From: Periplaneta americana
Taxonomy: Eukaryota; Arthropoda; Insecta; Blattodea; Blattidae
Assembly: GCF_040183065.1 (NCBI RefSeq)
Contig: NC_091123.1
Span: 105,924,321-105,988,320 of the forward strand
DNA length: 64,000 nt
Direction of reading: 5' to 3'
Below, one piece after another: positions 10,721 through 22,469 of this stretch. The first letter of the stretch is position 1, and each line of letters opens with the position of its first letter. A program made the position numbers and the translations under genes. The notes under the pieces are model-generated. The model made no database searches, was not told the DNA's origin, and worked only from the letters and a program-made list of their open reading frames with translations.

Positions 10721-11890
10721 GAACATCTGGCCGAAATCTACGGCTGACCACTAGGATCCAGAATACAAAGCAGAGGTTAAATGAAAAATACAATATGATT
10801 GCAGAAAGAATACTGAACAATGATAAATTTAAAAATAAAGTACAATTTGATTTCGGAGAAACATGAGATGAAAATACATTGAAGAGTAATGAAATGAAGT
10901 GAACTAAGAAAAGTAATGGGTAATTTCATAAGATGCCAGAAATGTGTTTAAAACGAAGACAGAGAGTTCAGCATCTCCTTTAGTGACATGGGTGAGTACA
11001 TAACTTTAAAATGCATTAGAATTTATTAGGCAGCCACTCTAGCTTGCTAAACATCGGGCTCTCATATTGCCTGGCTGGCTGGAAGCGATAGCTTATCAGC
11101 CAAGCAGTGTCCCACCTCGGTTTCAATGCCACAATGTATGGATGACCCAATACAATAAACCACACATTGAATAAAGGGTAGCTTCCATTTATGTACTTCA
11201 TGGATGTTTCCTAATATTTTGCGAAGTTTATAAACTGAATTGTAAAAAACTACTAAACTAATATTAATAAAATGGCATTGAATTGAAAGAAGGCAAAACA
11301 ATATGAGATGAAAACATATTACAATTTCGTTTACTATTTTCAATACACTGTACTGTACCTATATGGAGAGTCTTCAATTAACCATGACTATCTTTGAGTT
11401 TGGCGGCATGTTTTGAGCCGAGAGACTTGATAATAATACCAAGTATGTTATTTAAGTGCTAAAGGAAGTGAAGTTTTGTGTATGTATCTTTTTTCTATGA
11501 AGAGACTTCTCTTATTGATTCCAAAATTTTACATGATTCTGAATTATTCTGTGTGCCATTTTTGTGTTTGCATATACTTCAGTTGGTTGGTGTGTTTCCA
11601 TCATCTCCCATCATGCATCCTCCTAGTGTTAATATTGTTAGGAAGAACTTTACAGCAATTATTACATATTTAAGGAACTTAAGTGATTATAAATTATGTT
11701 TTGTTACATAACATCACTTGCCTCTTGCAAAATTCATGGAGAGTGGTACCAAATAATGCTGAAATGCTATTTCAACAAATGGGAGCTTTTTACAATATTA
11801 GTTTCTCTTTTTTATACTTTAGAATTAAGAGTACCTTCTTCCTGCATCTTAACACTGCACATAATGATCATGAAGCAACTGGTAGGAAAC
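10721..11890. other. Intergenic stretch, nothing firm
   Basis: Open frames here are short and of low complexity. Part of 11030-11140 may be a decayed SINE but no promoter boxes could be placed with confidence. Confidence 0.3.
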
Positions 11891-11894
11891 TGTG

Positions 11895-12370
11895 TCTGAA
11901 ATTCTAGTCATTGCTCTCTTTTCTGCTCTACAATGGTGTCCACGTCTTCAAAATAACAGCCATTCAGTGGTGCTTTGTGTTTTGGGAACAAAAAGTCACG
12001 GGATGCTAAATCTGGTAAATATAGTAGATGCAACAGCACACAGACTTTCCTACTGGCCTAAAACTCCGTAACATCTACCAAGCACTGGCTTGATGCAATG
12101 TCATGCAACAGGATCCAACTGTACACTTCTCAATATTGAAGTCATACACAATAGATACTCTGGAGTAAAAGTTTCAAAATGTCAAATTGGTAGGCAGCTG
12201 TAACTATTTGACCATTTGGTACGAACTCATGCTTTGCTGTCATAGAAGATGATTAAAATAGTTCCGATTTTTTTTTTTATCTTACTTGGCTTGGGGAGAG
12301 TTTGCCGACTTTCACCCTTCATTTTGTTTTGTAGTGGTACTGGAAACACCATGTCTCGTCATAATCGAAT
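11895..12370 (-). pseudogene. mariner-like transposase C-terminal fragment
   Basis: On the minus strand, 'YLPDLASRDFLFPKHKAPLN' is followed by 'GCYFEDVDTIVEQKR'. This matches the 'YSPDLAPCDFFLFPKLK..L.G..F' end of mariner/SETMAR-type transposases. The sequence to the right (to about 12370) continues the decayed domain, including a 'hDNa'-like region. The catalytic Asp context (SPDLAPCD) is altered to LPDLASRD. A dead copy. Confidence 0.6.
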
Positions 12371-13084
12371 TCATTAAGCTGGGTTTATTTTCAATGGCCT
12401 AAATGAGTTTCCTTTAGTGTTCAACTTGGAACTACTGTTGATTGTCTGTTAATGAATGTAGAACAAATCATGCACAGAACTTAATTTTCTTCAAATACCG
12501 AGTTATTATTTGTTGAATGTTTTCCTTATTAATTCACAGATTCTCTGAAATAATGTGTAGTATTGTGTGTTAGTCATTGGTGTTTATTTATTAGAGTCAG
12601 GATTTATATGCATTATAAAGTAGTATTGCTGTTTTGTATATATTCAAACATGCCCCCATTTGCGTCTGTTATCATATGTTTCTGGATACTTAGCTATGGT
12701 GTGGGAAGTGATGCATATAATGTCCAAATACAGAAGCCTTTAAAGAAGATAAAACAAATTTAAATGCAGTGTCTCTTGGTAACTACATTAACAGTAACTT
12801 GCACATGTAATACACTTCACACACAGTTCAGTAAGAGAAGGAGACTGCTTGTTTCCTTTACATATTATTAGATAATGACTGGAAGATTTAAACTCTGTAA
12901 CTTTGTAAACCGTATTTTCTCAACTGTAATGTATACCATGGCTGCCCAAATATAGTGGATGACATTTTAAATTTATAGTGCATATAAATCCGGGCTCTTG
13001 AGACTATTAAGTTACACATACTTTTTCAATCAACTTTGGCATTCAAATAATTTTTTGCTGATCAGAATGTTCGTCTTCCAGTGA
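12371..13084. other. Intergenic stretch, nothing recognised
   Basis: AT-rich sequence with no coding, RNA or repeat structure that I can support. Confidence 0.4.
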
Positions 13085-13845
13085 TTTGCTTTCTTGGTTG
13101 AAATGGTTCATTCATTCATTCATTCATTTAGTGTTCTGCCCAAGGACAGGTCTTTCACTGCAAACCCAGCTTTCTCCAATCCTTCCTATTTTCTGCCTTC
13201 CTCTGTCTCCTCATATGATCCATATATCTTAATGTCGTCTATCATCTGATATATTCTTCTACCCTGAACTCTTCTCCCTTTCACCATTCCTTCCAGTGAA
13301 TTCTTCAGTAGGCAGTTTCTTCTCAGTCAGTGACCAACCAATTCCTTTTCCTCTTCCTGATCAGTTTCAGCATCATTCTTCCTCACCTACTCTTTCCAAC
13401 ACAGCTTCATTTCTTATACTGTCTGTCCGTCCACTTCACATGTTCAATTCTTATCCATATCCACATTTCAAATGCTTCTATTCATTTCTCTTCACTTCGT
13501 CATAATGTCCACATTTCTGCCCCATACAATACTACACACCACAAAGCATTTCACTACTCTCTTAGTTCTTTTTCCAGAGGTCGCCAGAAGATGCTCCTTT
13601 TTCTATTAAAAGCTTCCTTGGGCATTGCTATCCTCCTTTCGACTTCCTGGCAGAAGCTCATGTTACTGCTTATAGTACACCCCAAGTATTTGAAGCTGTC
13701 CACTTACTCTACTGCCTCATTTAGAATTGGTGAGTTTATCTTCTGTATTTTTCTTCCTATGACCATGTTCTTCGTCTTATTTGCATTTACTTTCATCTCA
13801 TATTGCTGATAGCTGTCATTTAGCTCCTATAGCGTATCCTTAGTA
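13085..13845 (-). mobile_element. LINE 3' fragment with GAAT-type tail
   Basis: The minus strand carries the C-terminal part of a non-LTR reverse transcriptase ORF and its 3' UTR. The left end is a tandem ATTC run (about 13107-13130), which is the (GAAT)n 3' tail of the element. The adjoining 'cccaaggacaggtctttcac' and 'tcatatgatccatatatctt' are a LINE 3' end I recall from aphid and cockroach genomes. It is truncated at its 5' side near 13845 and has no long frame. Clade not assigned (L2/CR1-like is a guess). Confidence 0.6.
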
Positions 13846-14127
13846 AAATGGTTAGAAATAGTTCTCTGTATATAACTTGCTACGCCATTCGAAATGCTTA
13901 CATAACTTTTGTTCAGTCAAACAATATTTTGTTCACTCTGTTTCGTTCTTGCTTCATGATACACAAAAGAGGAATGTGTAGTTCAAATCACACAATGTTT
14001 CCAATAATTGGCAGCATTGTATGATGACCTACTTATAGACTCAATCTTTCTTGGAATTTCTTTTACTTCTAATAGATGGCAGCATCAGTTCATGTCAGTC
14101 TCTTTACCACACTGTATAGGATTTTGT

Positions 14128-14345
14128 TATGTCTCGTCCATGGCCTAGTGGTTAGCTTTTCTGCCTTCCACAGTGACAACCCAGGTTCATTCCTCGTTTG
14201 GGTTATGAAGGAATTTGTGGTGGACAAAATAGATGCGAGGATTTTTCTCTGGGTCCTCCCATTTCCCCTCACAATTATCATCATTCCACCAACACTCCAC
14301 AACCATCCTCACTCTGCGAGGTCCCAAACCAGGACTTCAGAACAA
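14128..14345 (+). mobile_element. tRNA-derived SINE
   Basis: A-box 'tggcctagtggttagc' and B-box 'ggttcattcc' are spaced as in tRNA promoters. A body with 'ttctctgggtcctcccattt' and 'ttccaccaacactccacaa' follows. The same body type recurs at 44.05-44.23 kb. No TSD found. Confidence 0.65.
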
Positions 14346-16265
14346 ATAAAAAAACAGCTGAAAGTTGTACACATTCGTTATTTAATGAAGACTATTACTA
14401 TTTTATTGTCAGTTTTACCTTCAATATTTTATAACACTCTTGACGAAAGCTTCCAGAATCTCCTATGCTCATTCGAATTACATTTGCTATTGCGGCTGAC
14501 ACAATTTGGGAGTACACTTTATTGGAATCCACATCCTGTAAAAGTCAATAGAAATAAGCATTTCATTCTGAACCATCAGTAATATTAGGTATCATGTAGA
14601 ATGAAGTGAACTTAATAAATAAAATAAATCAATAACAATAAAATAAGTAAGTAAAGTAAATAAGCACTTCTATATTAGACTTACTTATTTTAAAACTAAT
14701 TTTTTAAGAGTTTATACAGAAGATGGTTTTGAAACAAATACCATTAGATAGGCTACTTGCAGTACCAGTATAATGAAACATTTTTCTTCTTTCAAATTAA
14801 GAAATATTTAGAAGGTACAAACTGTTACTTTATTATCATCATCATAGAGAGTACCTATAAGAAGAAACTATATGACGTTGCAAAAAAAAGAAAAACATTG
14901 AGAATTTTACGAAAGTACACATTTCCATCCTTGACACTATGGCACTAGAGAAGTAGTTTTTGGAATGCCATTTATTTGTCCATTCTTCTGTCCATATGTC
15001 TTCGTAATTTATATGTATGGTTCCTTCTAAAAATCTGTTATATATGTGGGCTACTTACAAAATTCCTGACAACATTTGTATGATAAAAAAAATCTTTTAT
15101 GCAGTAGATGAGTATTGTATCATTCATGTTTCAACCGGACTGTAATCATAAAGGTGTCTTGGTTGTCACTGAAGAGAATAGAATGTTGAATAAGAGCATA
15201 GGAACAGTATTGTCAAGGCTGAGTGAGACAAAATTGCTTAGCTGTTACTTTACTTAGACTTGCATGTTAAGTTATCTGAAAATATCCTAGTGGTCATAAA
15301 ATGCTGCAGTATGAAATACATTTTATATTGTGATGCCAATATACTTATACTCTGATGGAAGTGATAACGATATTCAAGATTTTCTTCAACATAATTATTA
15401 TTAACATCCTTTATATATGTAGTCAAATTTACCCCAGATCATAACAAGCTAAGGTTTTTTTGTGTGTAAAAATGATCAGCCCATGCTATTGTATTTTTAC
15501 AGATTGATACACGCAAACAGGAACTTGTTTATTTATTTATTTATTTCATTAAACATATACTGTAATTTCTAATAATACTTGAAAGTGAAATTTACCCCAT
15601 TTTGTGTTATGTTATGATTTCTGAAAATTAATAGTTGCTCAGTTACAAAACATGACTCATCATGTATAACTTTTGCTTTGCAGCCTGTGATGATGGTTGT
15701 TTGGTTGGATGCTTACTAATACCGGTACCTCAAAATATGATAAATTAAGGCTACCTTGAGTCTACTAGTCTGGAAGTGTGAAGAGTTTCATTTCTGAGGT
15801 GGGAGCACACACAAAATGTAATATTATATTACAACTGGTAATAGAGTTGTAGGTGAGGATAATGATTGGCGGAGTTGAATTTTGACATGGTCTGGAAGTA
15901 ATTGGCAAATTTTATTACTTGGCCACTTATTTAGCGACAAGATTCTTTTGTGTGTCAGAAATATGGCATGGGCCACTCATCATTACTTCTCTTCTGAAGG
16001 AGACCATTCTAAATAAAGGGTGATCCAAATGCTTATTATAAAGTAACTATTAACTTAGTTATACAACAACATGGTGTACATCAGTATTGTTAACAAAGCT
16101 CTTAAAGTTTTAATTAACACTTAAAAAACATTCATTGTGGGAACTCCATGTCACAACATATGAAGATCTAACATTCTAAATGTGCTAAATGCCAATTTTT
16201 TCAAATTTCATTTTATTCAATCTGAGAGAGGAACATCCACATGAGAATATCATACTAATGTCTTT
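14346..16265. other. Intergenic stretch, nothing recognised
   Basis: AT-rich with simple runs (for example 15525-15550 TTTA repeats). No gene or element could be supported. Confidence 0.4.
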
Positions 16266-16269
16266 GTCA

Positions 16270-17130
16270 TAGCTCAACTGTAAGTGACTCATTCGAGCGC
16301 CAAAAGACGGTGTTGTAGGTACCTCAACATGCATTGTGCAGTGTGCTTTTCATCAATATCTCAGAATGTTAGGTCCTCATATATCAAGGCAATAGTCAAA
16401 TTCTTGCTGTTCTTCAACATATGTATGCTTATGGATGCAATGGCCTTAATTTTTTTAAGATCTTGAGGCACAGGTAGCACATAAATGTCGTCCTTCACGT
16501 ATCACTTATTCCCCCAAAGGAAAAAAAGTCTCATGAAGTTAGATCTAGTGATCAGGGAGGCCAAGTACGATACTCAGATCAGTGGTGATGGCATGTCCAA
16601 TGTAATGAAGTTGTAGATGTTCATTGAAAGAAATGTGGGCTTTATTATATAAATGAGGTAGAGTGCCATCTTGTTAAAAAAGAATAAGTTTGTCTTTTTT
16701 TAGCTGCAGAACGCAAATGACATACTGTGGAGTCTCTATTTTACCACTTATTTAGCCTGACAGCGCAAATAGCAGTGGTAATGGTGGCAGTCCAATGACA
16801 CTGGGCATTAGTTGATCTGCATTATTTTCTCCCTGGCTTTCCTATATAGTGTGACTAGGTTGCTGCTCATCAGGCCCTCAAATTCTCAAAGATGGCTTCT
16901 GTTCCTCAAGATGTCTTTATTGCTATTTAGATGTAGATAGACTGTTTATCTTGCATAGATGTACGGCAAGGTAGCCATGACCAATTTCCATCTTGAATAG
17001 GGCCATTACAGTTTTTCTTGGCATGTTGAGATAGTCAGCTTTGTTGCAGATGTTCTGATATGTTTGTCTTTTAACAATTCTTCCTCTGTAAGTCGTTGTT
17101 GAGGTGCAACATAGTGATTCATTTTATTAA
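16270..17130 (-). pseudogene. mariner-like transposase remnant
   Basis: The minus strand gives a decayed DDE block: 'QDGTLPHLYNKAHISFNEHL' (family: 'QDGAPPH...VR.FLNE.FP'), then 'IGHAITTD' and fragments of the C-terminal tail. At least six stops. It belongs to the same broad family as the 8.15-kb fragment. Confidence 0.55.
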
Positions 17131-17159
17131 TCTACTTGGGTATCTTTAATTGTCCTGCT

Positions 17160-17790
17160 GGTTTTCCTTTCACCATGGGCCCCTATCATAGCCAGCAGGT
17201 CAGCATTTTCATTATATATATAACTTCCACATGGGCATGTATCTAGTATAGTATCACTTTTTATTTATTATTTTTATCATTTTTATTAGGCTTCTTATTT
17301 TTTGGATATCCTTTATTGTTTTGTTGCTGTAATTTATAATGGTTTCTGAGAGGATTGTTATCTTTTATTTGATGCTGTGTTGCTTTGATTGATGTCAGTT
17401 CATCATTATTATGGTTAGCATTTTTATCAAGAGTTAGATACAGTGAGAAGTGTTTATAGTGGGGACCTGCATCTTTTCCATTGTTTATGAGAGATCCATC
17501 TGTGAATATTCTCAACCATTCACTTTCTGGGTACCTTTCATTTATTGTGACCAATACAATAACTTCAATTTCCTCTGGTTTGTCAGTCTTTTTACTTATT
17601 GGATGTATTAGATCAATTCTGTGTACAATATCGATATATTCTACTAAGCTGGTTAAACTTATAATAACTTCATCTGGAATTATGAATAAATATTTTGAAG
17701 CTTATTTAAGTTTTCATACTCCCATATTTACTCGACTTATTTCTGTATTTTTATTTACAAAATTGGAGGAGGGTCTTATAGGCGCAAACT
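17160..17790 (-). pseudogene. LINE ORF2 fragment (end of RT, start of RNase H)
   Basis: The minus strand gives 'TINERYPESEWLRIFTDGSL', the first beta strand of a LINE RNase H domain with its catalytic Asp, followed by a decayed 'HYKHFSLY'. Upstream frames are broken remains of the RT C-terminus. It resembles the LINE families at 22.4-26.2 kb and 58-61 kb and is truncated on both sides. Its right border is at the TSD of the tRNA-bearing element. Confidence 0.6.
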
Positions 17791-17801
17791 TCATAAAATC
17801 A

Positions 17802-18079
17802 TGCAAATCAAGCTTTCAGGTATAACTCCCTGTAAAGCTTGATTTGCATAATACACGTCACTAAAGCCACAATTTAAGTCACACAGATTTAGTGTGCACT
17901 CAACGTTGGTTGCTTGACAGCTGTGAGCCCACTTTGAGGTCTGTGGATATAGAGGGAAAAATTGGATCAGTGTCTGGTAGAGTTCCCGGGTAGCTCAGTT
18001 GGTAGAGCGTTGGTACGTTAAACCAAAGGTCCCGGGTTCGATGCCTGGCCCCGGAACAATTTTTTCCTCGAAATTATTC
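17802..18079 (+). mobile_element. tRNA-bearing retroelement unit, single copy with 5' inversion
   Basis: A unit of about 278 bases homologous to the 284-bp repeats at 40.6-41.5 kb. It is bounded by the direct repeat 'ttcataaaatca' (17790-17801 and 18077-18088), whose 'ttc' may belong to the element. Its 3' end is a tRNA-like segment followed by 'ttttttcctcgaaattattc', the same 3' end as at the 41-kb locus. There is no poly(A). The first 36 bases are an inverted copy of the following kind of sequence, giving perfect 16-base arms at 17801-17816 and 17834-17849. That is a typical 5' inversion of target-primed reverse transcription. Confidence 0.75.
17984..18056 (+). tRNA. tRNA-Asn(GUU)-like segment, probably not a functional tRNA
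   Basis: A cloverleaf can be drawn: acceptor TCCCGGG/CCCCGGA with one mismatch, D stem GCTC/GAGC, anticodon stem TTGGT/ACCAA with GTT in the anticodon position, and T stem CCGGG/CCTGG with one mismatch. Base 33 is C where U is universal, arguing against function. It lies inside the mobile unit. Confidence 0.5.
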
Positions 18080-18499
18080 ATAAAATCACTTAGCTTGGGA
18101 GTGGATTAAAAATACCCTTTATTTTTATGCCACATAATATAGATATACTATATAATTAAACAAAGTTATTACAAAATATTGTGTTTTGACTTCCAAAAAA
18201 TAAGGGGACATTATAGCCGATGAGGACCTATAGCCTAATACAGTATTTCCCTTACTGGCTCTTTTGCAATGTAATGATAGGTGTTGCTTTCACTACGTAT
18301 AACAAAGTATTTTGTGATATTTCAAGTTAATTTTTTTAAGTTGGTATTTACTATTGTTAAAATTTCATCTTTATACTGTATAGTAAATCAGATTTGAAAC
18401 TTATTTTCCACGTCAGTAAGGTAGAATTTTAAATATTTCATTAACAATTGTTGCACAATATGTTATTGTGTATTTTATAATAAAAGAAGGCATATGTTA

Positions 18500-18832
18500 C
18501 TGTTGATAGTGATTCGTCTGTTGGATGGGGATGATAAGCCTGGCAGCCCCTCTTGGTGCTATTCGACAGGAGTAGGCAATGTGCCGGCACCAGGTTTACC
18601 CTTCTCCCTCCTCATCATCATAAATACTCATTACATACACTACACTTACACATACACTCACCCTAGTACACGACATAACTCTCCACAGATACACATCATG
18701 TACAACGTGGCCCACTGAAGTGGTGTGCAACTAGAAAATGGGTCACAGTCCAGCTATCTATCCGCAATATGCGGAACCCGAATCACGTAAAGTGAAGTGG
18801 GTAGACATTGGATACATACATACATAATAAGC
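18500..18832 (+). repeat. Interspersed repeat with CATA tail
   Basis: Sequence with 'aggagtaggcaatgtgccgg' and 'ctatctatccgcaatatgcg' ends in a short 'catacatacata' run, like the 3' end of a LINE with a tetranucleotide tail. No coding frame was recognised. The call rests on the tail and on recollection of the sequence as repetitive. Confidence 0.45.
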
Positions 18833-18958
18833 AAATGAAAGTGTTTCCATCATTTTAAATCACAGTGTATTTTATTAGGTCTTAAAGATCCATCATGATG
18901 CTCAGTCCAATTACAAGGACGTTAGACCATGTAACTACATAAAACTGTGCAATGAGCA

Positions 18959-19398
18959 TAGGGTGACCAGATGTCTTCTTTTATCCGAACATGTCCTCCT
19001 TTTTAGGCCTTTGTCCGGGGTCCGGGCGGATTTTTAAAAAAATCAAGAAATGTCCTCCTTTTCGTAACTTGTATGCCTGATATTCTGAAACTAGGTATCT
19101 GATTTGATGCCCTTTTCAAGCAATTTGCCTGTAGTTGGCAGCAGAATCGACGGAATATACTCTTTGCCAATATTCTTAACACTCTTTGCTTCTCCTTGTG
19201 ATAATAATTATAGTTCCCTTGGCTTTCATAATATGTAAAATCATTTTACATTATTAAGTTTTATCATAAGTATGCTATAATAAAATAGATATTGACATAA
19301 TTTTAAATACAATATAGGCCTAAGCCTAAATATAAATAGATATTTTCTGTCCTTAATAATTATAGTTCCCTTGACTTTCATATTAGCTAACTGTAAAA

Positions 19399-19459
<61 letters not shown>

Positions 19460-19676
19460 GTTTTATCGTAATTATTTTGTAATAAAGTAGATATTAACAT
19501 ACTTTTAAGTATGATATAAGCCTAAATCTGTACTGTATATTGACGTAAGTTAAAGTATAATATAGGTCTAAGCCTAAATCAAAGTACATATTTTCTGTCC
19601 TCTTTTTTCGAACAATGTCCTCCTTTTTGAACTTTGTGTCCTCTTTTTTTTTATCGATGTGAATCTGGTCACCCTA
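18959..19676. mobile_element. hAT-like nonautonomous DNA transposon, 718 bp
   Basis: Terminal inverted repeats 'tagggtgaccaga' at both ends are flanked by 8-base direct repeats AATGAGCA (18951-18958) and AATGAGTA (19677-19684), 7 of 8 identical. An 8-bp TSD with a TAGGGTG terminus fits the hAT superfamily. Subterminal 'gtcctcctttt' motifs occur near both ends in opposite orientation. The interior has partial duplications ('taattatagttcccttg' near 19206 and 19355) and an ATT microsatellite. There is no transposase frame. Confidence 0.85.
19401..19457. repeat. (ATT)n microsatellite
   Basis: About 19 uninterrupted ATT repeats inside the hAT-like element. Confidence 0.95.
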
Positions 19677-19869
19677 AATGAGTATCACTAATAACAATAT
19701 TCAGCTGCTATTAATGTTCAGTCAGATATTCATGAGTACTGAGAAAAGACATTAACATTTTTAATTTCCTTGTTGACGAAGTTGTGCATAATTTCATAAT
19801 ATAATCAGTATGTTTGTAATTACAGTACTTACTTTAATGGCAACGTGTCTTTACTGTATTTGGCGCATA

Positions 19870-20655
19870 TTAGGCTGGATGCACACAGAATCATATGCTG
19901 CATGGTGCAACACAATATTTTGTCCGTTGGCACTCGACTCCCATTGATTTCTTATGATGAGATGTACACAGTATAAGATGAGACCAGACACAAGGAGATG
20001 ACATTGGATGACAGCTTGAACTTGATCGTGAACAAACAGTCTGATGGCTAAAGCATACTCATGCATGAGTAACCATGTCCACTATCTACAGCTCCTATTG
20101 CTGTGTAGTGCACATTGTTCAGAATGGAGCTCGATAAATAATAAATTGTTTTAATACGAGACAGACCCGTTCTGTACAATCTCACTTTGAAACAATATCA
20201 AGACAATAATGCAATTTTTAAAATGTGGGAGGAAATTGCAAATGAGATGAAAGCACCAGGTAGTAGGTTTCTTCTTTGCTCTTTACTATCACTCATTATT
20301 GATTTAATATAGTTCATAATCAAAAGTAGCGATACTCACTGTAGTGAAACTTTTTTTGTCACTTCTCAGTTCTTGCATGAACCAATTTAGATCACGTCTT
20401 TATTCCATGGATCTACACAAAATCTACGCTTATTCTGCTCTTCTTCCAAAAGGGTAACAATGCACCACAAAAGCACATCGTCCTATTTTCTAGGCTAGGG
20501 CAGTTCTCCAAACCCACACAACCAGCAGATCAGTTGTCGCAAACAGACAGTGTTAAGCTATTGCAGGGTGTTGTGAGAGACTATCAAGCAAAATGTCATG
20601 TCGCAATCCACTGCACCATGCCAAATCTTATTCTGTGTGCACCTACCTTAGTGGT
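19870..20655. repeat. Possible DNA element with imperfect terminal inverted repeats
   Basis: The left 'ggatgcacacagaatcatat' and the right 'cttattctgtgtgcacctac' are imperfect reverse complements. The similarity extends inward to a shared 'gcatggtgca' on the two arms, about 35 bases per arm. The interior is non-coding and no convincing TSD was found. Confidence 0.4.
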
Positions 20656-20929
20656 AGCATCTGATCGTGGGGATTGTGTTTTACCCTCCACCAGCGTGTA
20701 TTTCTGTAAATATTGCGAGTTAAAGGTTACAATAGGTTAGGTTAGGATAGATAGGGGATAACTGAGTGACAGGAGGCAAGGACTGTGACAAGGTTAGAAT
20801 GGGTTAGATGAGGGATTATGTAAGTTGGTGCCACTGATATAAACAAATACCAATATTTTAATAATAATTTACAAGTTTATAAAAGAGACTCAATACATTC
20901 AGGTCACTAATAATCGTCACGTAGCTTTC

Positions 20930-21400
20930 ATAGAGTTAGGCTACAGTACTTGTTGACTTGTTCCAGCCTCACTGTTCCAAAACTCGTTTTATAGGTCTTC
21001 CCTCATTTCTTCTTTCTTTTGGTGCATAGTTTTCTAAAATTTCGGGTTGTCTGTTTCTTGTCATTCTGTATACATGTTGAAACTATTTTGTTATATGTTT
21101 CGATTTTTTTAACACGAACTACTTTCAATTCTTCTACAGTCTCTCTATTAGTTTTGTGATCTATCCAAGAATAACTTGCTGTTTTTCTTATATATTTTCC
21201 ATTTGTGCTGCTCTTGTTTTTTTTATATATCTCTGATCATATATAAAAGTGTGAGGGGAGGTAGTGTATTTATGTCTTCTTTATGGTTTTCTGCGATTTA
21301 AACACATTGTTTATTATGCATGTTATTTTCAAATAATTGTTTATTTCATGGCTGATATCTTTTTTTTCCTCTCATATGAAATCAAATTCAGGTCCGTATA
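20930..21400 (-). pseudogene. Possible LINE 3' coding remnant
   Basis: The minus strand has 'VYRMTRNRQPEILENYAP' and 'RRNEGRPIKRVLEQ', resembling the poorly conserved 'GRPRK.W' C-terminus of some LINE reverse transcriptases. Short and broken, so low certainty. Confidence 0.3.
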
Positions 21401-22153
21401 TAATAAATAACAGTAAACATCTGAATGGTGTAAGTACTCATTGCATTTTGTAAAGTAAAAGTAAAATAACTACTGATTTACATGTAGATGTGCCATATAT
21501 CCATGACTACATTGTTCGAGATCTCAAAGTGTTGAAAATATCCACATCTAATCATTGAGATTGAAAAAAATGTGACTAAAAGGCTTTCTGTACCCATTCA
21601 TTTCTTTCTCCTTGTCTACTCAGGCTGTGGAAGGTTCCTTCAAAAGAGCGAGTACACTTCAGTGATAGAAGTGACACTAAGGAAATATTTATAGCTTCTT
21701 TGTACTCTTTGTCCTACTTACTTGTTTTAACTTTTTCTTTAAAGAAAAGATTATTTCTAATGTCTTGTTACTACATCTCTTTGACCATTCTGGCTAACTA
21801 TAGATTGGAATACTGACTTCATACCAGTAAGATCTCAGAGTCTGAGAGTTTTCATGATTGACATATACCATGACGTTAACTAGAATGCTTAATAAATAGT
21901 GCGAATATGTATTCCAGAACTCCAACGAGAAATGACACTCCTCTTCAGATTGTTAGAAATCTGGAGTTTTCAGCCTTACAGGTTCTTGGAACCCAGTTTC
22001 TCCAGCATTCTGTAAATGTTCTGTTATCTGTGCTTGAGATCTGAACATATTAGATGATCCTTTATATTGAAATTAAAATTAGAATGAAATGCAACCTGTA
22101 TGTAGTTTCAAAATATTGCCAAGGTTAAGGAAGCAGTAAATCGATAGCATATA
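21401..22153. other. Intergenic stretch, nothing recognised
   Basis: No supported gene or element before the pogo-like terminal repeat. Confidence 0.4.
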
Positions 22154-22469
22154 CAATAAAATCCCTCGTAAATGGCACCCAAACTGGCAATATCAAAACG
22201 ACGACACTGTTGGCTGAACCAAAAAAAAAAAAAGTTTAAATCTGCCACATTGCCGCAGTCTGGGCCATCAGTTTTGCTACATTAGGAAGTTTGCGCGAAC
22301 TTTCATTTTCAGTGAATATTCGAACCTAAAATTAGTGTATTATTTGTGTTGTGTGATGTGTTTTAATGAAGAAAATCCACACAGTGTTTATGTTCATTTA
22401 GTTATGTTACCACATTATAGTGTGCGTGTGTGTGTGCGCGCACGTGTGTGTGAAGTCATCCTTCTTACT

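Noticed and set aside
13100-13130. CRISPR-like or satellite repeat array
   Set aside because: It is a simple ATTC run, the tail of a LINE.
13330-13809. 159-residue plus-strand hydrophobic frame
   Set aside because: It is the antisense of a minus-strand LINE 3' region.
14076-14582. 168-residue plus-strand frame
   Set aside because: It runs through a SINE (14128-14345) and adjacent non-coding sequence, with no domain.
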